64,000 nucleotides of DNA from Cinclus cinclus (taxonomy: Eukaryota; Chordata; Aves; Passeriformes; Cinclidae): the NCBI RefSeq assembly GCF_963662255.1, contig NC_085047.1:97843619-97907618 (forward strand), read 5' to 3'. Of this stretch, positions 1 to 64,000 are shown one piece after another. Both the position numbers and the translations under genes were made by a program. Each line of letters starts with the position of its first letter. Positions within the stretch are counted from its first letter, which is position 1. The notes under the pieces were generated by a model that had not been told where the DNA came from, ran no database searches, and saw only the letters and a list, made by a program, of their open reading frames with translations.

Positions 1-1484
1 ACTGGTAGACTGAATGAAATAGTTTAAATTTATTTTTTTAACATACTGTTGCCATCTACTAGGTCTTTCAGTGTCTGTCTCTGACCTGTCAAGTCCTTCG
101 CATACAAACTGCAAGTTGATGAAAGTGGTCTTTTCCTTTTTTAATTAATGCACAGTCCTATCTATCTGATCATACAGACACATTCAGGGTTTTTTTAATT
201 TGATTTGTTAGTAACTCCTACCCTTTCCCCAGTTATGCAGTGGTTTTGTAGGCTGTTTGATTGCATTTGGTCTGTTTTTGTAAATGGCACACACAGGCAA
301 ACGATGACATTATTTTCCTGGGATGGACAGGAAGGCAGATAGACCAGCGTTGTTGAAAGCGTATGATAGTTGCAAAGTAAAAAACTTTGAACCTTATGAT
401 CAGAAAGATTACTTTGTCAGGTCATATTTTTCCTCTTGGAAGTCTCTTCCTGTTATCAGTTTGAATAGATAAAATGAAAATTGTTTCTAGGCATAACCTC
501 TCTATAAACTATTCTTATCATTGTTCGTAATGGCTGAGAGTACAAAAATGTAGACCTATAAAAATGCTTCATGTTAACTGCACAGATTGCATGCATAAAC
601 AGCTGATACATACATTGTCATCCATAAGTAAACTTGGACAAGTAAATATGGATAATCCAACACTTTCAAACTTCTCTGCTGGGAGATTTATTAGAATGAG
701 TAAACTGCATGTAGAGAAAGCAGTTCTCTTTTTGGCCAGCTGGCTATTTCTTTTCACAGCACTATTACTCACTCCATTCTTATAAAGATTATTTTGTCAT
801 TTGGAAGGGGGGGGGGGGAAGATAGCAAAATACGTTTAAAAACAGTGTAAGGCATCTTTGACTGCAGATGGGTTCCTCTGGGCTGGATGTGCCATTAGTT
901 TCTGTAAAGCAAAACCAAATTTATGGCTAAAAGTAAATGAGAGTTATTTCTCAGTAATTTTTTTTAATAAGTTGCATACAGATCATCTGAATGAATGCTG
1001 TAGCAAACAGCAGGAGGAAGGTGTTTAGATGTTGATATGGTAGGAAAAGAAAAACAAAATTTAAGCTAGGTTTTGCAACTGTTACTTTGGTGTGAGGGAG
1101 GGGTGGCACTGGAGTTGTTTAGTTTCAATGTCAACACTACCAACAGGCTGCTGCCATCACCCCTGCTTCCACAATCTTCACTCACTTCAGTCTTTTCCAC
1201 TCTTGTCTTGGCCTAATTATTACTACAGATAGGCTGGGTCTGTTTTGGCTTTGCTCTGGCATGGGTGACAGTTTAGGCATTGTAGGGATTGTCTTCTGCT
1301 ACCCTTGAGGAACTCTTGCATAGGAAGATTTCCAAAGACTACAGTTTGTGGAATATATGCAGGTTTGCTGCTCTGGCATATGTGCAAATATTATTTAGAA
1401 GCTGTAAAATGTAAGTAGTAAAGCTTAGGTACTAATGGCAAAAAAACAGCTAAGTTATTGACACTCAGCAGCCCCACTTTTTTC

Positions 1485-1508
1485 TTTTTTTTTTTTTTTT
1501 TTTTTTTT
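1485..1508. repeat. T homopolymer (24)
   Basis: A single-base run, preceded by a shorter T-run broken by one C. No CR1 or SINE body adjoins it, so it does not look like a retrotransposon tail. Confidence 0.9.
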
Positions 1509-4500
1509 AATACATTAGCTCTGTGCTTTACAAATATCAAGTGTTTTGTGTGTTCTGGTTTTTTGTTGGGTTTTTAAAATTATTATTGATTTATTTCTAG
1601 TAGAATTGTTTAGCAGTGATGAAAATTTTCCAACTTCTGTTGCTGAAACAATGGAATAACTTTATTTTTAAAGGGTTTTTTTTTCAAAGATCTGTTGTTC
1701 AGTTTTTTAAAATCTACAAATCTACATGAAGTTTCTCTTCCTGATACTTTTCATCTGGAAATTGTTATCATTAGTTTCTTGGGGGCAAGTTTCATTAAAT
1801 TTTTAAGTTCGAGTACTTCAGTTGGTCTTCAGTCCATAACAGCCCCGTGATCTAAAGAAAGATATAGTAACAGTACACTCTTTAGAAATAGTAACTGATT
1901 ATTTGTAATTGGAAAGATTTTCTCCTGCGTTTATGGTAAGTATTATTCTGAATGTTGGTTGAACTAAAATACTAATCAGTTTAGGTATGAATTATTAAAG
2001 AGGGAAGTGGTAGATGTGCTACCATACTTCTTAAACATTTCTGGCATGAGGAACTCTGCAGTTAGGTTTCAGCCTGGAGTCGGTTTTTACAGCTGTAATA
2101 AATCCCCTACAAAAATGGCCTGTTCTAGTGGAAGTGACAGCAGCTCTTTGTCAAAACAGTGGCAAAGACACCATTATAAAAACTGAATAAATACTTAAAG
2201 AACTTTACCAACTTTTCAAAATATGGTTTTTTTTCAGGCAAAAACAACAAAGAAATTATTTCTGAGTAAATATGCAAATATTTAAATACACTGAATAACA
2301 AGCAATTAGAAAAGTCTGTCAGAGTCTGTGTCCGGTTACTGAACTCTACCCTTATAAAAAATGTTCCCATTTTGTTTTTTTAGAATCACTTGTTGACAGA
2401 AGGGAGGGGCTTCTGCCAGCTCAAGATCTGTCAAGATGACCGTGAACTGTTTCCCTCGGGTCTAGGGAAGAAAGAAATTGCTTTTAGAGAAATACATTGC
2501 CCTGGACTAAGCATTCCTAAAATTTAATGTTTGCTGTAATGTTTAAAGATAGTCTTATGAAGAGCATGTATGGACAATGGCTGTGGGGTGTGAGTTTACA
2601 ATACCAGGCAAAAGGGTAGTTCTGGCTTCTGTGCTAAGTCGGAGTGTCACTAAATGCAGCAGACACCCACCTGTCTGATCAAAGTGCAGCAATTGCCAAG
2701 TTAATAATATTGGATAGTATTGCATAGGCATGGAGTTTGCAAGTTGGTAGCCCATCATTATGGGTTTTTTTATATGGTGGTGTTTAAAGTTCATGTTGAA
2801 TAATTAATGCTGATTATTTAACCTGCAGTCTGTGGGAAGAGGTTGTTCAAGTTTACAGGTACGCTCCGTTAATGTGAAGGTTTGCGTGGAATTCCTTGTT
2901 TTGGTGCAGCCATGCTGCATTGTTTTGGGCCTTGTTTCCATATATGCTTCTGAGCCCATCTGTAAAACATGGCAGGAGTTTCTTCCCTGCTAGGTGTCCT
3001 TTCAACAGTCTCAAACTCAATGGAGAGTGGGAAAGATGTATAGGAACGTAAAGTCAAATGCATTAGCATTTAGTGTATGCATGCCTGTGTGTGATGCATT
3101 ACATATATGCACACACCCACTGTCTTTGGATCTCTTAGGTCCTGTTGGAGTTTGCACCCCTCTTTTATCCTGCCTCAGTTTGAGCCATGAGTGTTGCTGG
3201 TAAATACAGCCTTTGCCACGCAAGAATGTATTTGCAAAATGTACAGCTGGAGTTAGGTCAGATCTGTTACTTTTCTGTTCATTCCTTAAAGTTATACAGA
3301 TGCCACGCTTGAACTGTAGAGGTTTTTCTCCTTTGTTTAACTCTTTGCAAATCAAAATAATTGACACTTTTCACATTTTGTTTGTTCAGAAGATCTGAAA
3401 GATTATTAGGCTTGTGGAAAAACTGTATTATATACTCATAATACAAACAACTGTGGAAGCATTTCTTGGCTGTACAAGAAATGAATTATGATAAAATAGT
3501 TTATCACAGCTGATAGCAGAATGCTGATAAGTAGTGCTGTTTTTTCCTGTGTTTGTCTGTGGGTTTGGGTTTCCATCCCGTCTCCCACCCTGTCCAAAGA
3601 GAGCGGGGACAAGAAACTGTTGGCTTTGTAAACAAAGCTAGATCTCTCATATGACACAGCATTTCCCCAACCTGTCTCCTGCTTGTTTATACAGGTGCCT
3701 ATAGAGGAATGTGGGTATTTTAAGTAGAGCATCAGACCTGATAAACACAAAAGTGAAGGGGTCACGTGCTAAATTGGGGCTCCCCATCAATGCTGCAGCA
3801 ATTCAAAGCTGGAAAGATGGGCCATTTTCCTCTTTCTTTTTACTACCAACAGTGGGAATACAGACTTGTGAGTTTCCTTTGAATGTGTTTTGTATCCAAC
3901 TGTTAGGTATTTTCTCCATGTTTCAAGGCTCTATCTTCTTTCTACAAGAAGAATTTCACGTACTAGATTTGTATGTGTTGTTTTTTCAATTTTTTTTTTT
4001 AAATCCTCATGTCTACATTTTGAATCAGTGTTTCTTCATGTTTTGTGGGTATGATACAAACAAAAATAAATTTGGGAAGATGTGACCATTAATGTAGATA
4101 CTGTTATGATGGCAAAGTTGCACTCTCAATCCTCCCTGATGCACAGATCCTGAAGTTTGTTTTTGCTTTTGGCTATGGGGAGGTCATCAGGGACAGCAGG
4201 GTGAGAGATGCAGACTGTCTAAGCAGCTGCCTTTGGTCAACAAACATCCTTTTCATCTCCTTTTGAAAACACTTTCTTTGGTAGCATACCAACATCACTG
4301 CTAAGGATAGGAAGTCAACATGTTTACACTTTTTAATTTAGCATAGTATGAGGGTATGATTTTTTAGTACATAACAAAAGCATGGTTTGACAGCATTTCT
4401 AAAACCCTTGCTCATTCAAGATAATCTGTAACCATATATATTTGTTGAAGGCTTATGCCTGTTATTTGTAAGAAAATGAGGTGTTGATTGTTTTTCTTCT

Positions 4501-7500
4501 GTCTTTTGTTTTGTGTTATTGCTGTAAAAATGCTAAGATGTGTGTACTTATAGGAGTTCAGTTCCACTAGGTTACATCCAGTCGTATCTGACAGCTGACA
4601 GTCACTGAGGCAGATCTCTTCTTCCTGACTGTTCTTGAAAGACTTAATCTTAAAATCTCCCTCTGCATTTTCAAGGCTTTATTTTCAGCTGTTGACCTAG
4701 TTTTTCTGGACACCTGAAATCCTAAAAGAAATTGATGCTAGGTAGACAAGTAATACAGGCTTCAGTCTTAACAGTTGGGTTTAAATCCTGAACACAGAAT
4801 AGTGCAGCTGACTTTGAAGATGGTTTGTGGTTGAGGTGTGACAAATAATGATATTTTTGAGTGTATTTGCTAGTTCCAAAATGTTTATGTATATTGATTG
4901 GTATTTACACTTCTAGTTAAGGCCTGATGAGATGGAAAGTTACTCAATGGGTGAATAAATAAAGACAATAAGTGTTAAAACGAATAAAACAGAAGAAAAC
5001 CTGAAGTAGAAGCTGGAGTGCATTGCCTAGGTTTTTTTGTGCAAAGAAGGCAGGTTAGCAGTATATTTGAAGAGGCCTTTTCCTCGTGGATTTTTTGGCT
5101 GTGTTTAATGTGTTTTATGTGTGCAAAGCCTAATGTTTTTACTTGTTATGGCTATAGGAAGGACTTTCCCTGTGTAAGTTTCCCATTTCCACTTAAAAGA
5201 GTATTGTCAAGTAGAATCATATCTGTACAGCCATGTGGGGATCTGAGTATGAAAGGTTTATGTTTAAATTTATTCAGCTTGAAAAGACTTCTACTGTGAA
5301 TAGATGTGTAGTTTTTATTCTCTTTACATTTAGGTGATCTGAAGACAAGATCTTAAAGCCACCTGAAGTTTTCATGAGGATTGCTTCAGCTTTGTGTTTA
5401 GGTTTTGATTTTTTAAATACTTTTTGAGGTTCTTTTGATTAATGTTGTTTTGGACAGCCGGAGTCTCTTTGGAAAGCTTGCTTTGTGTGGAATGTGTAGT
5501 TTCCCTGATGAAATTAAAACTCAGAGGGGGTAACTGAATACTCCCTGCTGTCAGTGCACTGCCAGCCTGAAGAAAAAACAAACATGCTTACTGAGAACAA
5601 TGAACATTCCTTCAAACCCTAGGAGACAGATTTTTGCGCCCCCTCCCCCCTTTTTTTTTATTACAGACAGAAAATATCCTGTCTAAGTGAGGGGGCTCAG
5701 GGCTGTCTGAGCCTTGTCATTATATTTGGGTGCCTTGCTTGGGGCATAAGGGCTGCAAATGGTTTGACATCTACATTTGGAATTTAGAGTGTCCTCTAAG
5801 ATACTTTCCCTCTCTGCCCCTGTCATGTCTGTCCCGTCCCAACACTCACCCCCTGCCTCAACCTTCCTCCAGCAATTCTAGTGATTTAGCCCTGAATTTG
5901 CTTAATGTTTTTTGTGCCACTTTTCTAACCTGTTTGGGCTTCAGATACCTGTCCCAGGCTGCCTGCTCTCTTGTTCTGCTCAGCCTGGTTTCCGTGTCTC
6001 TCATACAGCAGATGCTCTACAAGTGACATGTCTCAACTGTAATCTTTACTTACATCTAAGCAATTTCCACTGCCACTCTCTTGTTTCCAACCTAAATGAA
6101 GATTTCATGATTTGGTATTGTGGAAAATTCTTGATGCTCAGAGCATATGTGAGAGGGTCAGAGGACAGGTTATAACTTGAAAACTAGATATATGGTGATG
6201 TAGAAACTTGCTCTGTCTTTAATTATCTGGGTTTTTTAAAAATAAGAAGTTCTGTAAATTAAGTTTCTTGATTACTGTTAATAATGAGTGTTTCAGGATG
6301 GGATATAAGACAAAGCATTTTTCATAGTATTCTTTTTGGCTTAGGTTTACAGGCCTAAAGATTTCTAAGAACATCTATTATGAATTTACATAAAGAGAGC
6401 TTTTATGTGCCTGCAATGAGATAGGATGATCTCATAGAGCATTCAAAAGTACTTTCATCAAGAGATATTGCTTTTTTTATTAGGTTATTTAATTTATATT
6501 TTTGTTGCTGGACTCTTTCTAAAACCTGTACTGTAAGCTTCAGAATTCATGAATTTACTTTCCTCTGGATTTATCTCGTTGCTGATTGACTTTGGTACCT
6601 CAGAAGATGGCAGTTCTTTATGAAGCTGTCTGCAGTTGGGGTGATTACAAGGAATTGCTCTTTGTAAATTTGCTGGTATTTAATAATGTGCAACTCGGAG
6701 ATACTGTACTCAATGTAAAATATAATGAAGACATAAATTAAAGTCTTTGAAGATAAAACGTCAGATATATAGGAAGATGTGAGATATGGATTATGAGCAA
6801 GTGAGGGAGCAATAAAATTAAATAGATTGTGAAGCCAAGCAACTCAGAAGCCAGAGGCTGTGTTGACAGCAAAGGAGATAGAATGAAACTAGAAAGCAGA
6901 GGGGCTGAATTGCAAAGTATTCTATACCTACAGCTATACTTAGAAGCACAGACTTGTTCAGTTTGGAAAATAGCTTTAGGATCATGGGATCCAGCTGTTA
7001 AACTAGTTCTGCCCAGTTTACTACTAAACTGTGCACCTTATTGCCCCATCTTTTAGAAGGATCAACCCCAAACATATAGTGAAGGCTAAAGATTTTACTT
7101 AGCCCTCCATTGCTTGCTTATGTATTGATGAAAATATTTTTTATTATCTTTTGCAGCAGTAGACAGATTAAGTTTTAGCTGGGTTATGGGCCTTCTAATT
7201 TTTCTCCTTGCATAACCTCATAGCATCCTTATAATCATCGTTTGAAGTCAGTTCAAACTGTTGGTACTTGTTAATCTGTCTGATCAAGCTTCTAAAATTT
7301 GTTTTAAATTTTTAAAATGGCAACTTTTAACGTGGGGTTTTTAAACTTAGTTGGGGTGGGAATTGCAAAAGCCTGAATCTGTAATTTATCTTGGGTTTTT
7401 GCCACATGTTATGAACAGTTGTATAAAAATTTAAAGCATTGAAGAGATGTCTGTGGCAGCAAAGTAATCTTCCAGTGAATTTCCCTTAGTATCACTGTGT

Positions 7501-7802
7501 TTTTAAGCCAGCGCTGTTAATTAGATGTATGGATGGTAAATTTTCAGGTATTTTCCTAAGTGTTATGTTCCTGATGAAAATACCTTCATTTTCTAGACCA
7601 GGCTGTTAAGCACTATTTTGGACTTTCATTACGTGCCAGATCTTTGGAGTTGGCTGTGTGTTAATGTTATTGACAAAATGGTTAATATTGCTGGCTGCCT
7701 TCTCTAGAGACCCAGATTTTTAGATGCCTGCCCAAGGCTCTATTTGCAAGAATGATTACACATTTGGTATTGAACAGAGGTCAAGATGACCGATGCTTTT
7801 TA

Positions 7803-8045
7803 CAGAATCACAGAATAGAACAAGCTGGAAGAGGGACCACTGTGGATCATCTGTTCCAACCTCCCTGCTCAGTCATCCCACAGCACAGATTTGCATCCAG
7901 ACAGTTCTTGAATATCTCCAGTGAAGGGAGGCTCCACAACCTCTTTGGGCAACCTGTTCCAGTACACGCACAGCAAAGAAGTTATTCCTTATATTCCCAA
8001 ATTTCCCTTAAGCTTTCTCAGGAGACTTCCTCTTTTATTTCTTTC
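7803..8045 (-). mobile_element. CR1 LINE fragment, 3' end, antisense to SHROOM2
   Basis: Begins CAGAATCACAGAATAGAACA, the reverse complement of the CR1 3' tail. It continues through the typical antisense phrases ATCATCTGTTCCAACCTCC, CTCCACAACCTCTTTGGGCA and ACCTGTTCCAGTACACG. It is 5'-truncated, as most CR1 copies are, and has diverged. The inner end is approximate. Confidence 0.85.
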
Positions 8046-8175
8046 CTATTCTAATTGTCTCTATGTAATTGCTATTTCTTTATAGTTATTTTTAATGTGC
8101 CTTCTTAATTATGTTAAATACTTAATTATTAATTTTTGTTGAAACCAGTATTGAGAGGTCATTAGCTTATTTTAA

Positions 8176-61061
<52,886 letters not shown>

Positions 61062-64000
61062 GTACTAGATGTAACTCCTTTACTATTTTATTAACACTTT
61101 TTGCCCAGTTAGACCTTAATATTGGTTGTCTATTCATTTTCTTTACTCATCCTTCAAGTTCATTAAGCATTGAGCCATTGCGGCATATTTGAGAGACTAC
61201 AGACTTGTGTAAAATTCCTTTTGGTACTGTTAATGTCTTTCAACTGGTCTGTAGTTTCTTTTAGTTGACTTGTGCTGCCCAGGTGTTACACCTGGTAGTT
61301 AGTAGAAAATAAAAGGGAAGGGTTCTAAGGGATTTGTCTCTGAAAGTACGGGCAAAGTCAGGAAAGTCCCTGTCATCATGTCCCCTACTTGAGTCTATAT
61401 ATAAATATGAATCAGTGTAGGTAGGGAAAAGCAGATCTGTTTTGAAAACACAGAGTAATATACATTTGCCAAATCATGGCTGGTTTTATTTTGCTTTTGC
61501 AGTGAAATGTGGCACTTCAGGTTGTCTGTGGAGCAGTCCTCTACACTTTGTTGACAAGGACTGAACACTCAGTAGGAGATTTTCAGTCCTTTCCCAGGGT
61601 AAACTCAGACAACTGACTGAAATTAACTGATTGCTGCGTCTGTCATATGCTGCTAACATCATAAAAGGTTATTCTCCCACAAGATAACAAACTCTTCCAG
61701 GAAGCTCAGGAATCTTGGTTTTCATAAATCCTTCAGCACTATAATTCATGGTTAAAGAAGGAAAACAAAACCTCTAAGCTGAATTCATGCAGAGGTTGCT
61801 TCTCTGAGCAAAAGCACTTGGCATGGCTTTTCTCTACTCCAACGTAAATCGTTGAACAAACTCAGGCTGTTTTCCATTTTGCCTTATGACATGAAAACAT
61901 GAATCACTTTTTTTCCTAAATAAGCCTTGATGTTTTTCCTCTTACAAGTGGAGGAAAAAATGAGGTTTCATTCTGCAGTGTTTTTAACATGAAGTAATAA
62001 TATAATTTGCAATGAAAAGTGCAATATGTCATATGAACCCTAGAATCCATGTGCTAAGGTAGATGATAATAATGACTTCCCTAATATTTTGCTTTGATTT
62101 CCTTAATGTATTACTTTATAAATGGATATAAAAGATGTGCAGAAAGCCAATTGCATTTGTCCTTCCTTTTTGCTAAGCTTTAATGTTGAAATAAGCACTG
62201 AGGTGTGCCTAATTATATGTCCATATAAATGGATAAAAATGAATGATAAAATACTTACCCTGTGAATCTTTTGCTAATATTTTAAATTCTTAGGCTCAGA
62301 CAGCTCCTACTGGCACACAATATATTGTCCCCAGTTAATAATTAAATTACTCACTAAAGCAGGTTTGGCCAAAAAGGACAAGCGTGGCAGCCATACTTCA
62401 GAACTTTATGTGGTATTTATTTTATAAGAATTAAATATGTTACATAGATTTATCTTAATCCATAGTTAATCTGATTTGGTTTACCATTTCTATTGACTCA
62501 TTGCGTATGAACTTTTGGACATGCCACTTTGCATGCTAAGGGCAGCTCATGTTTGATGATGTTAGTTTATAGCTTTTCTACTCTTTTAAGAGAAGTGTCT
62601 TGTTCATCAACAGGCCCAGGTGAGTGTGTGTGTAGGCTTTCCCACAGTGGTTCAGGTAGAATAATGCATGGGGGAAATACTGATGGTGTACACAACCCAG
62701 CTATTGCCAAATACAGCTGTTTAGCAACAACAAAGCTGAAAAGAGTGCATCCATAGATTTCCACTAAACCTGAACTCAGGTCAAGGAGGGACAGTTTGGA
62801 GTTGGGTTGAAGCTTCGGAATGTCCACAAGCAGAGTTGGTGCAAGTCAAAATTTCATGCTGCCTTTCCACAAATGGAAAGCCTTCAGAAATCATGAGGGT
62901 AGTGATTGCAGAAACATAAGTTTTGAAACACCTGGTGTTGAACTGTCTTTGCTTTTACTGAGAGCAGTCATTTTAATGATGCCTTAAATTTCTGGAAAAT
63001 ATTTGACTAGGCTGAGAGGAATGTACTCAAAGTCTCAAAACAGATGCTGGGCATTTTAGGTGAAGAATTACACTTAGCTCACTTATTTTCCAGTTGCCCC
63101 CCATACATTTATGCATTCATCTTACATTTCCCCAAATTCCAAAATATGTTCCTTTTCACATTCTAGTGGAGTTTCAAATGTGTGGGCTGTAACTAAAATA
63201 TGCAAAAGAAAGGGTTGGGGGTGTGGTGGCTGATTGCTGCTCAGCTCTGCTGCAGTCAGGAAGAGAGTCCCAGATAGGGAGCTGGGTCTGAGCAGTGGGC
63301 ACAGAAGTGATATCTTTAAAACGACAGTCCCCTTGAGTGAAAACAGCTTGACGAAGTGGGAGTGGGGAGGTTCAGCATGGGTTGGAAAACCTGACCCAGG
63401 AGTTGGATCAGTATGTCAAAGCATGTCTACAAAGCACTTGTGGAAAGTAAATATCTACTGGGGGGCTGCTTGTTCATTCAGAGACCATAAACCTTTAAAA
63501 TATAAGATACAACTTCTGAAAAATGTCAAGTCAAACAGATTCTGCTGTTACCAACAGTGGAAAAGTAGAAAATAATAAGCATGTTTTAGGGAAAGTGTCA
63601 CACCCACACTTAGAGGAAAAGGGCTGTAGTATGGGCTTGGTCACTTATCTGAAAGGCAGCAAGCTACCCAGCCAGATGAAACCAGATATTTTAGCTAGTA
63701 GGCAATGTTTCTTTCCTTGCTGTAGAGGTTCCAAACCCACATTATGACAATAATTTTTAACTTTTTGCAGACTCAGAACCACTAAACTAGACTTCAGTTT
63801 CTTGTATGGTTTACATACAGTACAGATGTTTCTGTAATGTTATTTAACATGTTGTTGTCCAGTTTAAAAATCTAAGTTAGCCTCTGCTTTAAATAGCTTT
63901 CCTTACTGAATAGCTAAGGTGGCAGTACAGAACTTCTGCTGCAAGCTTCTCTTGAAAAGAATATCCAGAATTGTATGTTATCCTCTTCAATGACTGGTTT
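61062..64000 (+). other. SHROOM2: SHROOM2 intron 6, 5' part
   Basis: Starts GTACTA after the last exon of the window. No further SHROOM2 exon is visible: I looked for the conserved segment leading to ASD2 and did not find it, so the next exon lies to the right. An AATAAA hexamer sits at 61308-61313. The open frames at 62529-62827 and 63234-63747 resemble no protein I know. No repeats were recognised. Confidence 0.82.
61308..61313 (+). other. AATAAA hexamer, candidate intronic polyadenylation signal
   Basis: AATAAA lies 240 nt after the read-through stop (TAG 61066-61068) that follows the last exon here, with T/G-containing sequence (TTTGTCTCTG) about 20 nt downstream. Use of this site would end the message before the ASD2 exons. 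No transcript evidence is available. Confidence 0.3.

Overview
This is vertebrate, almost certainly avian, nuclear DNA. The coding sequence is split into exons with GT-AG introns, the background is AT-rich with local CpG-rich islands, and the only interspersed repeats I recognise are CR1-type LINE fragments ending in the typical ATTCTATG-like tail. CR1 dominates in birds; crocodilians and turtles also carry it, so bird is the likeliest but not the only reading. I see no prokaryotic genes, CRISPR array, tRNA, rRNA or provirus.

The window lies inside one gene on the + strand, SHROOM2 (formerly APXL), an apical actin-binding scaffold. Five consecutive coding exons can be read: 8248-8399 (second half of the PDZ domain), 33236-33367 (linker), 38665-41296 (one 2.6-kb exon with the proline-rich region and the actin-binding ASD1 domain), 43203-43306 (short linker) and 60312-61061 (serine/proline-rich linker). 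Joined, they give one open frame of 1256 codons plus 2 bases. It starts in phase 0 and leaves in phase 2, and every junction keeps the frame. The promoter, 5' UTR and first coding exon lie to the left. The exons for the C-terminal ASD2 domain, which binds Rho kinase, lie to the right. The residues match my memory of human SHROOM2 far better than SHROOM3 or SHROOM4.

Layout: 1-8247 end of intron 1; 8400-33235 intron 2, with two CpG islands (about 21.84-22.29 kb and 29.43-29.84 kb) and three CR1 copies; 33368-38664 intron 3; 41297-43202 intron 4; 43307-60311 intron 5, with the longest CR1 copy; 61062-64000 start of intron 6. More than 90 percent of the window is intron.

The most interesting signals concern how this gene may be regulated or diversified. 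The two CpG islands sit between the PDZ exon and the rest of the protein, and could be internal promoters for a form lacking the PDZ domain. A methionine in strong Kozak context lies early in the large exon. In-frame intron read-through plus AATAAA signals after two exons could give forms lacking ASD2. There are CTCF-like motifs and a perfect TCACGTGA E-box. I found no undescribed multi-gene system.
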